From the NCBI RefSeq assembly GCF_021117425.1, contig NZ_CP088298.1, positions 1,178,001-1,242,000 of the forward strand: a stretch of DNA of 64,000 bases. The letters run 5' to 3'. The DNA comes from Brevibacterium zhoupengii (GTDB lineage: Bacteria > Actinomycetota > Actinomycetes > Actinomycetales > Brevibacteriaceae). Below are positions 17,099 through 25,712 of the stretch, piece by piece (the first letter of the stretch is position 1; each line of letters starts with the position of its first letter). The position numbers were made by a program, and so were the translations under genes. The notes beneath the pieces were generated by a model. That model was not told the origin of the DNA. It saw only the letters and a list, made by a program, of their open reading frames with translations, and ran no database searches.

Positions 17099-17854
17099 TC
17101 ACAGCACGTGGGTGCCGATCTTGTCAGGCAGGGCCGCGAATTCGGCGGCTGTGGGCTCACCGGGCGTGTGCGGTTCGGCGTGGGCATAGTAGGAGGCGAA
17201 CGCCTCGGCGACGGTGTTGATTGTGATCTCGGGGTGGACCTCGCTGATCGACCCACCCGTGGCCGGATCCCACTCGATGCTCAGGGCCGCCTCGACGTCT
17301 GTGAGGACGGAACGGATGGGATCGGGATCCTCGACGATCACGGATGAGGAGAACAGCCACGCGCCCGAGACCACTCGCTGTGCGGTGCCGATCGCCTTGA
17401 TCCGACCGGCCACATTCACACTGTGCTCACCAGGGCAGTACTCCCCAGGAATCTCGCCGAGGCGGGCGTCGACTCCGATGCTACGCAGAACCTCGACATA
17501 GTCCTGACCGAAAGAGGAGAACCTGGCCGTGGTGTCTTTGATGAACGCATCACTGGGTTCGATGTGGTCGATGACCAGCGATCCCCGATGATAGGCGGCA
17601 GCACGCCCGCCGAGGCTGCGCAGAGCAGGTGTGAAGCCGTGATCTTTCGCCGCTTCGATGGCTGCTGGGAACCCAGGCAGGAACCGATCCCTGGCCCCGA
17701 AGGCCAGCGTCGGTGCTGGCCGGTACATCCGCAGCGTTGCTCCTCGGCTGCCATGCTTGACCGAGTCGAGGAGGACCCTGGCAAAGGCAAGTTCCTCGAT
17801 CGGACCCAAGCCGGTCGTCGCTACTGCTGACATGGATGTTCGCGTTATGTGCAC
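17099..17854 (-). CDS. Lipoate-protein ligase A-like protein
   Basis: This 251-residue protein belongs to the biotin/lipoate A/B ligase (BPL/LplA) superfamily. Visible elements are LRMYRPAPTLAFGARDR, SLGGRAAAYHRGSLVIDHI (the RRxGGG-like substrate loop region, here LGGRAA) and VNVAGRIKAIGTAQRVVSGAWLFSSS (the catalytic Lys of GRKIxG-type motifs). Such proteins attach lipoate or octanoate to carrier domains, though members near this sequence are poorly characterised. The start may be GTG 17854, with TACTCT seven bases upstream (leaderless), or ATG 17833. It is divergent from the tmk fusion gene. Confidence 0.75.
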   Translation of the reverse strand: MHITRTSMSAVATTGLGPIEELAFARVLLDSVKHGSRGATLRMYRPAPTLAFGARDRFLPGFPAAIEAAKDHGFTPALRSLGGRAAAYHRGSLVIDHIEPSDAFIKDTTARFSSFGQDYVEVLRSIGVDARLGEIPGEYCPGEHSVNVAGRIKAIGTAQRVVSGAWLFSSSVIVEDPDPIRSVLTDVEAALSIEWDPATGGSISEVHPEITINTVAEAFASYYAHAEPHTPGEPTAAEFAALPDKIGTHVL

Positions 17855-17930
17855 GCAATCAAGAGTAGAGGATCAGACATCGGTGAGAAGAGATCCGGTC
17901 TGTTCCAAGAGATATGTCAGTCGCGGCAGA

Positions 17931-17936
17931 TATTGT
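17931..17936 (+). promoter_or_regulatory. Probable -10 element for leaderless tmk fusion gene
   Basis: TATTGT ends six bases before GTG 17943. No ribosome-binding site is seen before this GTG, so a transcript starting at or near the start codon is likely. Confidence 0.45.
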
Positions 17937-17942
17937 AGGTCT

Positions 17943-20759
17943 GTGAGTATGTTGACGACTACAGGACATCGACTTCCCGGAGCCCCTGGCCGGTTGGTTG
18001 CCGAGACCGCAGCCTGGGGCGCATTGATCGTACTCGTGGCGATCAGCTATGTCGTGGCGGGCACCAGCGGATTCTTTGCCACGATCGGCGGGCGAGCCTT
18101 CACCGCGATGGCCGACAGCTTGGCTGCGGGAGGCTTCGACAACCAGCTGGGAAGCCTGTCTCTCCTCATCGTCTTCGTCCTCGCCGGAGCCGGACTCTTC
18201 ATCCCGCAGAAGATCTTGGCGAGCAAAGGGCCAGCCGTCCGCAAACTCGCCCTCAGCATCGCCGCTGTCGTCGAGGCTGGACTGCTCATCGTCCTCAGCC
18301 TTGCCCCGAGCGCCTGGCTGACCTGGGTCACCGCTCTGTTCCTCGGTGCCGTCGTCGGCCTGCTGATGAGCATCAACCCCTTCACAAATGAGAAGCCATG
18401 GCGTCGTGTCGGCATTCCTGCGGCACTTCTCGTCTTCGTCTCCTTCTCATTCCAGATCATCGGCGGCTCTGCCGCGGGCACACAGGCGCTGGGCTGGACG
18501 AGCCTCCTGGTGGGCATCGCCATGGCCGTCGGCGCGGTCATCATCTTCCTCACCCCCGAGCGAGCCCTCCACGCGGAATCGGCGACGACAGGCGCATTCC
18601 CTTCGACCAAGGCCCGCGTGGCCAGGCCGGCCGCGACCATCAAGATGCCGTGGGTGTGCATCGCCCTCTTCGCGGTGCTGGGAACCACATTCATCCTGGC
18701 GCAGCCCACCGCCGTCGCGCACAGCTTCGGCCAAGCCGGATTCGCCTTCATGCTCGCGTCATGCCTGGTCGGCTGGGCCATCGGCTTCGAAATGGGCCCC
18801 ACCTTCGCACCGGGGATGTCGAGGCCGCGCGTGTCCGCGTTCGCACTGACAGTATCGGGCATCCTGCTGATCGCCACGGGCGCGATCAACGAGCTCTCCG
18901 GCAAGGTCGTCCTGGCGGCTGTCATCGCCTTCCTCGTCGGAATCGGTGTGCGCTCACAGCCCTACGACTTCTCTCGTCGCATCGGTGCTGTCGGCGGTGC
19001 GGTGGTCGCTCTCATCCTCAACGCCATCGACTTCGGCATCACCATCCCTGTCGGCTCCGCAATGGATTGGATGTTGACCCCCAGCGACGTTGCCTTCGCC
19101 ATCATGGGACTGGCCGCTCTTGTCGCCGGAATCATCGGGCTCTTCATCTTCGACCCGCATGGTCTGCAGGGACTGTCCGTGGACATCGTGCACGGATTCC
19201 GTCCGCCCAGTTCCGCCGAGAACGGTGCGAACGACGGCATCGGAAACTCCGCGGAACGCCTCGGCGCCGGATTCTTCATCGCCATCGAAGGCGGTGACGG
19301 CTCGGGCAAGAGCACTCAGATCAAACGCGTCTCACAGATCCTCGCCGACGAAGGTCACAGCGTCGAAGCAACCCGTGAACCGGGCGGAACCGAGCTCGGA
19401 CGACAGATCCGTTCGGTACTCTTCGACTCTGAACCGCCCAGCCCCCGGACCGAGGCTCTGCTCTTCGCCGCCGACCGTGCCCACCACGTGGCCTCCTTGG
19501 TGGACCCGAGCCTCGACAGCGGCAGCATCGTCATCACCGACCGGTACATCGATTCGACCATCGCCTACCAGGCCGCAGGCCGCAACTTCGACCCGAAGAC
19601 CATTCTGGCGTTGAGCAAATGGGCGACTCAGGGGCTCGTCCCGCACCTGACCATCGTCCTCGACATCGATCCCGAGACCGCGGCGACGCGGATGGGCAAG
19701 CGCGGCGAGAACAACTACCTCGACGAGGAGAACCAGCAATTCCACCAGCGGGTCCGCCAGACCTACCTGACCCGTGCGCACAAAGAACCCGACCGCTACG
19801 TCGTCCTCGATGCCTCGGTGTCCGAGGAAGACCTGACCGCCGAGATCCTCACCGCCATCCGCACCCGGCTGCCACGGCAGATGAGCGGCGCGTCTGCCGC
19901 TCCGACAAGCTCCGCCACCGCAGGTGCCGTCACCGGTGCTTCGACTGATACCACCGAAACCTCGACCGATCCCTCGACCGACGCCGAGGTGGTCGACAGT
20001 CATCCGTCCGAAGACGTCGATGGTGTGGCGTCCAAGGCAGCCCGTGAGTTTGAGTCATCAGACTCGTCTGCGAGCTCTTCGCCTGCCGACGATGAGGATC
20101 TCACGCCGGAGCCCGGGGTCCGGTTCGTGCCGCTCACAGGCGAACGATTCATTCCGGAGTCGGCCGGTCGTCGGGAATCCGAGGAACGCAATGACGGAGT
20201 GGAGACGGAACGAGTCGATCTCGGTGCCGATCTCCGTGAGTCCGAACAGGAGGAACCGGGCTCAGATCATCGGTCAGCTCACCAGTCACACAAGTGTCCG
20301 GTCCGGGCGTCAGAAGAAGCCCGGTCTGCCAGCGCCGAGCCCGAAGTTGACACCAAAGACGAGGCTGAAACCAGAGACGAGCCCGAGACCGACGAGGAAG
20401 CCGCAACCACGGTTCTGCCGGCTCGCGGTTTCACTCCGAGCGCTCCTGCGCCACAGACCCACGGCAGCGGTGATTCGGACGACGGCGACGATGACAGTGA
20501 CCCGACCGACGTGATCGAGACTCCGTCTTCCGAAGAAGCCCAGACTCGCGTCGTCAAGCAGGTCGAGACACCCAGCCAGGACGTTTCCAGCCGGGACGAC
20601 GAGGATGCCAAGACAACGGTCCTGCCCGTGCGCAATGCTCGGCAGATGAGCCGAGAGCGACTGCAGGCTCAGGCTGAGATCGAACGTCAGGCACGGGAGC
20701 GGCTGCGCAAACAGAGAGAACGCAATCACCAGCGCTTCAACAACCCGGAAGGTCACTGA
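17943..20759 (+). CDS. tmk: Membrane (MFS-like) domain fused to thymidylate kinase, with acidic tail
   Basis: This 938-residue fusion has three parts. Residues about 10-430 contain roughly twelve hydrophobic segments, like a degenerate MFS transporter. Residues about 440-645 are a complete dTMP kinase: P-loop EGGDGSGKST near 450, TREPGGTELG, ADRAHHVASLV, ITDRYIDSTIAYQ and the LID-type stretch ATRMGKRGENNYLDEE. It phosphorylates dTMP to dTDP, an essential step. Residues about 646-938 are disordered and rich in Asp, Glu, Ser and Thr, and end in a charged helix (RERLRKQRERNHQRFNN). Similar MFS/dTMP-kinase fusions beside topA occur in Streptomyces. The stop codon directly abuts the GTG of holB. 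GTG 17943 is preferred because of the -10 at 17931; ATG 17949 is also possible. Confidence 0.9.
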   Translation: MSMLTTTGHRLPGAPGRLVAETAAWGALIVLVAISYVVAGTSGFFATIGGRAFTAMADSLAAGGFDNQLGSLSLLIVFVLAGAGLFIPQKILASKGPAVRKLALSIAAVVEAGLLIVLSLAPSAWLTWVTALFLGAVVGLLMSINPFTNEKPWRRVGIPAALLVFVSFSFQIIGGSAAGTQALGWTSLLVGIAMAVGAVIIFLTPERALHAESATTGAFPSTKARVARPAATIKMPWVCIALFAVLGTTFILAQPTAVAHSFGQAGFAFMLASCLVGWAIGFEMGPTFAPGMSRPRVSAFALTVSGILLIATGAINELSGKVVLAAVIAFLVGIGVRSQPYDFSRRIGAVGGAVVALILNAIDFGITIPVGSAMDWMLTPSDVAFAIMGLAALVAGIIGLFIFDPHGLQGLSVDIVHGFRPPSSAENGANDGIGNSAERLGAGFFIAIEGGDGSGKSTQIKRVSQILADEGHSVEATREPGGTELGRQIRSVLFDSEPPSPRTEALLFAADRAHHVASLVDPSLDSGSIVITDRYIDSTIAYQAAGRNFDPKTILALSKWATQGLVPHLTIVLDIDPETAATRMGKRGENNYLDEENQQFHQRVRQTYLTRAHKEPDRYVVLDASVSEEDLTAEILTAIRTRLPRQMSGASAAPTSSATAGAVTGASTDTTETSTDPSTDAEVVDSHPSEDVDGVASKAAREFESSDSSASSSPADDEDLTPEPGVRFVPLTGERFIPESAGRRESEERNDGVETERVDLGADLRESEQEEPGSDHRSAHQSHKCPVRASEEARSASAEPEVDTKDEAETRDEPETDEEAATTVLPARGFTPSAPAPQTHGSGDSDDGDDDSDPTDVIETPSSEEAQTRVVKQVETPSQDVSSRDDEDAKTTVLPVRNARQMSRERLQAQAEIERQARERLRKQRERNHQRFNNPEGH

Positions 20760-21917
20760 GTGAGCGTCTTCAACGAGCTCGTCGGGCAGGACGATGTCAT
20801 CACCCAGCTCAAGCACGCCCTGTACTCACCGGGAGCGATGACCCACGCGTGGCTCTTCACCGGACCTCCCGGATCCGGGAGGTCCAACGCGGCTCGCGCG
20901 TTCGCCGCGGCTCTGATCTCTGGAGGCGAAGAGCAGGGGGACGTCACGGCGCGTGTTCTCAAAGGCCACCACGAATCACTGACGATCATGTCGACTCAGA
21001 AGTCGGTCATCGCCATCGACGAGGTGCGGGAACTGGTGACACGAGCACAGTCGGCCCCGGTCAATTCCCCCTGGCGAGTCGTCATCGTCGAAGACGCGGA
21101 TCGGATGAGCGAGCGCACGGCCAACGTTCTGCTTAAGGCGATCGAAGAGCCGCCTCCGGCCACAGTGTGGCTGCTGTGCGCACCGAGTCCCATCGACGTG
21201 CTCACCACGATCCGTTCCCGGTGCCGCCCCGTGCGTCTGCGCATTCCCTCCCGGGACGCGGTGGCGCAGCTCCTCATCGAACGCGACCACGTCGACCCCG
21301 AGAGAGCGAAGTGGGCGGCAGCCGTGGCGCAGAACCACATCGGCCGGGCCAAGTACATGGCCCTCAACGACTCGGCCGATGAGGAACGCAGGCAGATTCT
21401 CGCGATCCCGGGCAAGCTGACCTCGGTCGGCGCGACGATCCGACTGGCCGGCCGCATCGTCGATGAAGCCGCGGAGACTGCGAAGTCTCGGGTCGAGGAA
21501 CGCAATGCCTCGGAGCGCAGCGATCTCATGGCGACCTTGGGCATCGAATCGGAGAAGTCCATTCCGCCCTCGGCGAGGTCGCAGATCAGAAAGCTCGAAG
21601 AGGAGCAGAAGCGCCGGTCAGTCCGGGCCCGCAATGACGAGCTAGACCGGATCTTCCTTGAGCTGATGAGCCTCTATCGCGATATCCTCATGTACCAGTT
21701 GGGCATCCGCGAGGGGTGGATCAACGCCGGCGAAGTCGACCTCATCTCCGAGCAGGCCAACAGAGACGGACCCGATACGACTCTGCTGCGCATCGACGCC
21801 ATCACCGAGGCGAGACGACGACTGCAGACGAACATGTCGCCCGTGCTCATCGTCGAATCGGCGTTCGTGCTGCTGTCGAACCCCTGGCTGCTCGACGACC
21901 GTACCGGCGCTCTCTGA
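20760..21917 (+). CDS. holB: DNA polymerase III subunit delta'
   Basis: This 385-residue clamp-loader subunit begins SVFNELVGQDDVITQLKHAL. It has a P-loop-like GPPGSGRS (35-42) with Arg where catalytic ATPases have Lys, and the SRC motif (IRSRCRPVRL). Delta' is a non-hydrolysing member of the AAA+ clamp loader, so the degenerate P-loop is expected. The four-Cys zinc module that normally follows the P-loop helix in delta' and DnaX is missing and is replaced by GGEEQGDVTARVLKGHHESL. The GTG start abuts the tmk stop, indicating co-translation. It converges on the M20 peptidase gene with three bases between them. Confidence 0.9.
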   Translation: MSVFNELVGQDDVITQLKHALYSPGAMTHAWLFTGPPGSGRSNAARAFAAALISGGEEQGDVTARVLKGHHESLTIMSTQKSVIAIDEVRELVTRAQSAPVNSPWRVVIVEDADRMSERTANVLLKAIEEPPPATVWLLCAPSPIDVLTTIRSRCRPVRLRIPSRDAVAQLLIERDHVDPERAKWAAAVAQNHIGRAKYMALNDSADEERRQILAIPGKLTSVGATIRLAGRIVDEAAETAKSRVEERNASERSDLMATLGIESEKSIPPSARSQIRKLEEEQKRRSVRARNDELDRIFLELMSLYRDILMYQLGIREGWINAGEVDLISEQANRDGPDTTLLRIDAITEARRRLQTNMSPVLIVESAFVLLSNPWLLDDRTGAL

Positions 21918-21920
21918 GGT

Positions 21921-23078
21921 TCAGTCCTCGTTCAGGAGTTCTCCGACCAGAGCGGTGGTGAGCTCGACGCGGCGGGGGATCCACACCTGCAGGGCATGTT
22001 CGGTCCTGGCATGCGAACCGCCGCCGACTGTGCCCAGACCGTCAATGGTCGGTGTTCCGACTCCGGCGGTGAAGTTGCCGTCCGATCCGCCTCCGACAGC
22101 CACAGACCGCAGCGGCGGGTGCCCGAGGTGAGCGCTGAGGCGTTGAGCTCGGGCGTAGAGTCCCATCGCCATCTTCTCCTCCAGCGGGGCACGGTTGATC
22201 CCGCCTCTGACATCGACCTTAGCCCCGGCCACGGTGGGGGAGAGGGCGCTGAGGATCGAGTCGATACGTTCCTGCTCTGCCACCGAGGCGGCCCGGGAGT
22301 CGACGCCGACGACGGCCTTGGCCGGCACGGTGTTCGTCGTTGAACCACTGTGCATGACCGTCGGCACGACCGAGGTTCCCACCGAAGGGTCATGCAGTGC
22401 AGCGATCTTCACGACCTGGTTGGCCACTTCGATCGTGGCGTTGATGCCCTTCTCCGGCTCCACCCCGGCATGGGCGGCCAAACCGGTGACTTCGAGGGAG
22501 TAGATGGCGACGCCTTTGCGGGCGATCTTCACAGCCCCGTCAGGTGCACCGCTTTCGAAGACCAACGCGGCCTTGGCGCCTCGAGCCTCATCCTCAATGA
22601 TCTGACGAGATCCGGGCGACCCGAGCTCTTCGTCCCCGGTCATGAGGATACTGACTCCATCGAGATCCCCGCGCTGTTCGCGCAGTCGCGCCATCGCATA
22701 GAGAGCGATGAGCAGACCGCCCTTCATATCGTCGGCTCCGGGACCGCGCACGACACCGTCGGCGACAGAATACGGGAATTCGCTCAGGGTGCCCGTCGGC
22801 CATACGGTGTCGTGATGACCGATGAGCACGACCTTCCGGGGCCCGGTGCCGAAACGCCACAGCACATGAGGGTGCGAATCGGTCTCAATGATGTGCGGAG
22901 CTGCTCCCAGCAGTCCAGTGCCGATCCGGGAGACCAGCTGAGCGCTGCGGGCCAGTGATTCGGGGTCCTGGGAGAACGACTCACATTCGATGAGCGCCTT
23001 GAAATCGCTCATGAAATCCCTCGAGTCGAACTCGACCACGTGCGTCACCCTTTTCTCTGTTGAAATGTCTGTTGGCAC
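21921..23078 (-). CDS. M20-family metallopeptidase (glutamate carboxypeptidase/ArgE-like)
   Basis: This protein of up to 385 residues carries the M20 metal-site motifs: IGHHDTVWPTGTL (His and the following Asp), GPGADDMKGGLLIALYA (bridging Asp), MTGDEELGSPGS (catalytic Glu pair), and a C-terminal GGGSDGNFTAGVGTPTIDGLG and GGGSHARTEHALQ. The family hydrolyses terminal amide or peptide bonds with two zinc ions. Substrate class cannot be read from sequence. The first start is GTG 23078, but GTG 23039 has AAAGGG eight bases upstream and may be the true start. It is convergent with holB. Confidence 0.87.
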   Translation of the reverse strand: MPTDISTEKRVTHVVEFDSRDFMSDFKALIECESFSQDPESLARSAQLVSRIGTGLLGAAPHIIETDSHPHVLWRFGTGPRKVVLIGHHDTVWPTGTLSEFPYSVADGVVRGPGADDMKGGLLIALYAMARLREQRGDLDGVSILMTGDEELGSPGSRQIIEDEARGAKAALVFESGAPDGAVKIARKGVAIYSLEVTGLAAHAGVEPEKGINATIEVANQVVKIAALHDPSVGTSVVPTVMHSGSTTNTVPAKAVVGVDSRAASVAEQERIDSILSALSPTVAGAKVDVRGGINRAPLEEKMAMGLYARAQRLSAHLGHPPLRSVAVGGGSDGNFTAGVGTPTIDGLGTVGGGSHARTEHALQVWIPRRVELTTALVGELLNED

Positions 23079-23123
23079 CAGGTTAACGGTTGAGGTGGGT
23101 CGAAGCCGTCAGCGCACGGACCT

Positions 23124-24014
23124 TCACTTGTCTCGCCGAAGATCCCTCACCTCGGCGCGGGGAACATAGCCAGCGGATGAGTAGGCAGCGACAGCGGCTG
23201 TATTCGCGCTTGGCGTAGCAACTGCTGCCGACGAGGATCCCAGCCGCTGCAGGCTTCGCGCCGCTGCGATCGCGATCGCCTTTCCATAGCCGTGACCCTG
23301 CTGTTCACGGTCGACGGCCAGCGGCTCAATCAGCCCAGGTCGGTTTGGTCCGGCGGACCACACTGTGGTCACTGCGACCGGCAGCCCGGAATCGTCATAG
23401 CCCAGCAGGCTCTGTGCCTGTGAGGAGAAAGGACCAGACATCATCTCGTTCCACCGCTCGACGAACCGCTGTCTGTCGTCGGCAGTGTAGGGAACGCCGC
23501 GGAATGCCGACCAGTGAACAGCCGTCCAGACCTCCGCATCGTCAGGCTCGGCGATCTCCACCCGGATGCCGGGATCCTCCACCGGCAGGCTCAGGTCTCT
23601 GTTCAGGGCGGTCCAGGGCTCGTCCTGATTCCACCCGCGAGCCTTCAGACGATCACAGAGTCGGGCTGCACCCCTAGCCTCAACTACTGCCGCTCCCGGC
23701 CCGAAGACGGCGCGGCTAGCCGAAATGACGTCGGATTCGATCTCTAGAGTCAGGGAGTCGTCATCGCTGAGGCCGGGGTCGATGGAAAGGCGCAGAAGAT
23801 CCTCACCATCCAGCAGACCGATTGCGCCGATGCGCTCGCCGCAGCGCCAGACCCGCATGGCCTGGGCAGTTGCGTTCGCACCTCGAAGCGAATACCAGCC
23901 CAGGTCGCCGGTGTGGAGGTGGAGGGGGCCTGAATCGGACTGCCACGAATCGAGCACGGCACCGATACCCGGAAGCTCTGCGGCCTGGGGGACGGACAGT
24001 GAAAAGGTAGTCAT
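23124..24014 (-). CDS. Tandem-GNAT acetyltransferase
   Basis: This 296-residue protein has a degenerate N-terminal GNAT-like half and a C-terminal GNAT half with GIRVEIAEPDDAEVWTAVHWSAFRG, IEPLAVDREQQGHGYGKAIAIAAARSL (acetyl-CoA loop) and NTAAVAAYSSAGYVPRAEVRDLRR. The two-domain size recalls mycothiol synthase (MshD) and related tandem GNATs, but I do not see enough to call MshD. AGGAG four bases before ATG 24014 fixes the start. It is divergent from tRNA-Thr. Confidence 0.8.
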   Translation of the reverse strand: MTTFSLSVPQAAELPGIGAVLDSWQSDSGPLHLHTGDLGWYSLRGANATAQAMRVWRCGERIGAIGLLDGEDLLRLSIDPGLSDDDSLTLEIESDVISASRAVFGPGAAVVEARGAARLCDRLKARGWNQDEPWTALNRDLSLPVEDPGIRVEIAEPDDAEVWTAVHWSAFRGVPYTADDRQRFVERWNEMMSGPFSSQAQSLLGYDDSGLPVAVTTVWSAGPNRPGLIEPLAVDREQQGHGYGKAIAIAAARSLQRLGSSSAAVATPSANTAAVAAYSSAGYVPRAEVRDLRRDK

Positions 24015-24100
24015 GTGTCTCCTGAGCTGGGAAGGGAATGCTCTGAGAAGTCCAGCATATGTGAGCTGCATTACGGAGTCCGGGTTCGGCCGTTCTCCTT

Positions 24101-24130
24101 TTGACCAGGAGTCCAGGTTTTGGCTAGAGT
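24101..24130 (+). promoter_or_regulatory. Promoter of tRNA-Thr
   Basis: TTGACC (24101-24106) and TAGAGT (24125-24130) are separated by 18 bases and lie just before the tRNA, with the predicted transcription start a few bases upstream of its 5' end. Confidence 0.6.
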
Positions 24131-24140
24131 TAGCTCGGTT

Positions 24141-24213
24141 GCCGCCTTAGCTCAGTCGGTAGAGCGATTCACTCGTAATGAATAGGTCGCGAGTTCGATT
24201 CTCGCAGGCGGCT
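24141..24213 (+). tRNA. tRNA-Thr (anticodon CGT)
   Basis: A full cloverleaf is readable. The acceptor arm GCCGCCT (24141-24147) pairs with AGGCGGC (24206-24212), with T as discriminator. The D-arm has TAGCTCAGTCGGTAGAGC. The anticodon stem ATTCA/TGAAT holds the loop CTCGTAA with anticodon CGT, which reads ACG. The T-arm is GCGAG TTCGATT CTCGC. CCA is not encoded. Confidence 0.96.
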
Positions 24214-24220
24214 CGGCAGC

Positions 24221-24262
24221 AGGCCCTCTAGTCACCACAAATGGTGGCAGAGGGCCTCTTTG
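24221..24262 (+). terminator. Terminator after tRNA-Thr
   Basis: AGGCCCTCT (24221-24229) pairs with AGAGGGCCT (24249-24257), with an inner CCAC/GTGG pairing, followed by CTTT. It starts eight bases after the tRNA. Confidence 0.75.
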
Positions 24263-24310
24263 CTACCTGCTTGTTGGCCCTGCAGCTGTGTCTGAGGAAG
24301 GATCGTCCTT

Positions 24311-25024
24311 ATGCCAGAAACTGCTCGGAACGACCGGTCTTGTCTTCGCGCATTCGATGATCTGCCCGCCGTGCCGTGGTTCATCGCACCGTTGATGACT
24401 GCTGCTGCCTCGCGTCGTGCCTCGAGGGCTGCCACCCCACGGCAGGAGCTGCTGACGCTGAGCACCTTTCAGACGAAAGAAGCCTATGATGCCCTCTTGG
24501 ATGAGGGAGTGCTCATCGGTGATCCCACTCGCGGCTGGGACGAATTCCAGGAGGCCTACGCGTGGTTGATGCGGGCCATGGAAGAACGCGGTGTGCCAGG
24601 ACCCGCCGGCGGCATGGTGTGGCTGTGGCCGAATCCGACTCAAAGGCGAATCCGAACGCACGCCAAGCAGGCCAAGGGAGACGTGCTGCTGACTGCCTGC
24701 CTGCCGCCCGACCAGGTGCTCATCAGTGAGTTCGCGGACTGGCATCTGCCGCTCAATCGGATGCTGCACGTCCCTCGGGCAGATGGGGAGGACTATGGGG
24801 TCTGGGACGAGCGTGCGCGCCGGGTTGAGGCTGATTTCGACTCGCGGCTCGGGAAATGGAAGAGATTACCGTTAGCCGATTGGCCGCTTGAGCTCCGCGA
24901 TGAAATAGAGAATTCGTGGGAGGCGATCTTCGATTCGATGACCTGGCAGCCGGATTCGACCCTGCAGGCCACTGCACATCAACTCCACGCAGACGACGTC
25001 ATCGACGCTGTCAGGATCCGCTGA
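24311..25024 (+). CDS. DUF3841 protein
   Basis: This 237-residue soluble protein matches the DUF3841 pattern: LLTLSTFQTKEAYDALLDEGVLIGD, an aromatic-rich middle (FQEAYAWLMRAMEERG, MVWLWPNP), DVLLTACLPPDQVLISEFADWHLPLNR, and a conserved C-terminal ELRDEIENSWEAIFDS. No enzymatic motif is known to me. GAGGAAGG about nine bases upstream supports ATG 24311. The first 45 residues are an extension relative to most members. Its last 14 bases overlap the convergent HD-hydrolase gene. Confidence 0.75.
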   Translation: MPETARNDRSCLRAFDDLPAVPWFIAPLMTAAASRRASRAATPRQELLTLSTFQTKEAYDALLDEGVLIGDPTRGWDEFQEAYAWLMRAMEERGVPGPAGGMVWLWPNPTQRRIRTHAKQAKGDVLLTACLPPDQVLISEFADWHLPLNRMLHVPRADGEDYGVWDERARRVEADFDSRLGKWKRLPLADWPLELRDEIENSWEAIFDSMTWQPDSTLQATAHQLHADDVIDAVRIR

Positions 25025-25520
25025 CTTCGCCCTGCACCTCGGGCTCGACGCCGAGCAGTTCGTACGCCCGACGGTACTTCTTGCCGAGTCGCGTCCGCGT
25101 CTCCTCATCGAGCAGCCCTTGCCGAGCCGGATCCGTGTTGTCAGCGAGATCAGCGGTCTTGACGAGGACGGCGAACTGGTTCGATCGGACCCGCGCGAAA
25201 TAGTCCTCCGGTGACTCGCCCGAGCGCCTAGTCACTGCTATGACCGCGTCGGCGACCTCTGTCGGAAAATCTGCGCGCAGCTTCGCCTCGCTGACCTCCG
25301 TATCCTCGACGACGTCGTGGAGCCATGCGGCAGCGACCACTGCAGCAGACGCGTCTCGGGGGAGTTCAGCCTTGTGTGCGAGCACCTGGGCATTCGCCGC
25401 GACTCGGCGCGGGTGGTCGATATAGTCACGGCCAGCCTTGTCGACCTGCCCACGGTGGGCGGCGACGGCCAACTCTTCGGCAATCGGCACCAAGTCTCGG
25501 GTGTCTTCGTTCTTGTCCAT
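25011..25520 (-). CDS. HD-domain hydrolase, RelA/SpoT-like small phosphohydrolase
   Basis: This 169-residue protein has the HD-domain metal residues in the order AHRGQVDKAGRDYIDHPRRV, AAWLHDVVEDTEVS and VKTADLADNTD. This arrangement is that of the SpoT/Mesh1-type hydrolase fold (His, HD, Asp). It may hydrolyse (p)ppGpp or another nucleotide. The synthetase domain of RelA is absent. AGGAGC precedes ATG 25520; upstream in-frame codons lack support. Overlap with DUF3841 at the 3' end is 14 bases. Confidence 0.8.
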   Translation of the reverse strand: MDKNEDTRDLVPIAEELAVAAHRGQVDKAGRDYIDHPRRVAANAQVLAHKAELPRDASAAVVAAAWLHDVVEDTEVSEAKLRADFPTEVADAVIAVTRRSGESPEDYFARVRSNQFAVLVKTADLADNTDPARQGLLDEETRTRLGKKYRRAYELLGVEPEVQGEVSGS

Positions 25521-25626
25521 GATTGCTCCTCTGGCATTCGGCATTGAGCTGAGCAGACGCGGTCTGCATTCGTCTCTATGACCGTCGTCATCATCTTCGA
25601 CGCTACAGTCCAGGTCTGACATGAAA

Positions 25627-25654
25627 CAGGCCGGATGCATCAGCATCCGGCCTG
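25627..25654 (-). terminator. Terminator of the small secreted-protein gene
   Basis: CAGGCCGGATGC (25627-25638) and GCATCCGGCCTG (25643-25654) form a perfect 12-bp stem with a four-base loop, followed on the minus strand by TTTCAT. It lies about 60 bp downstream of the gene ending at 25713. Confidence 0.7.
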
Positions 25655-25712
25655 CGAGACCATCCGAGACGCTTTTACTTCAAGCGACCGTTAGGTCAGT
25701 GTTTCAGAGGTG

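Noticed and set aside
16534..17256. Long version of the GNAT gene starting at 17256
   Set aside because: The extra 78 residues are Arg/Ser/Pro-rich shadow sequence of the lipoate-ligase gene; the GNAT domain begins at ATG 17022.
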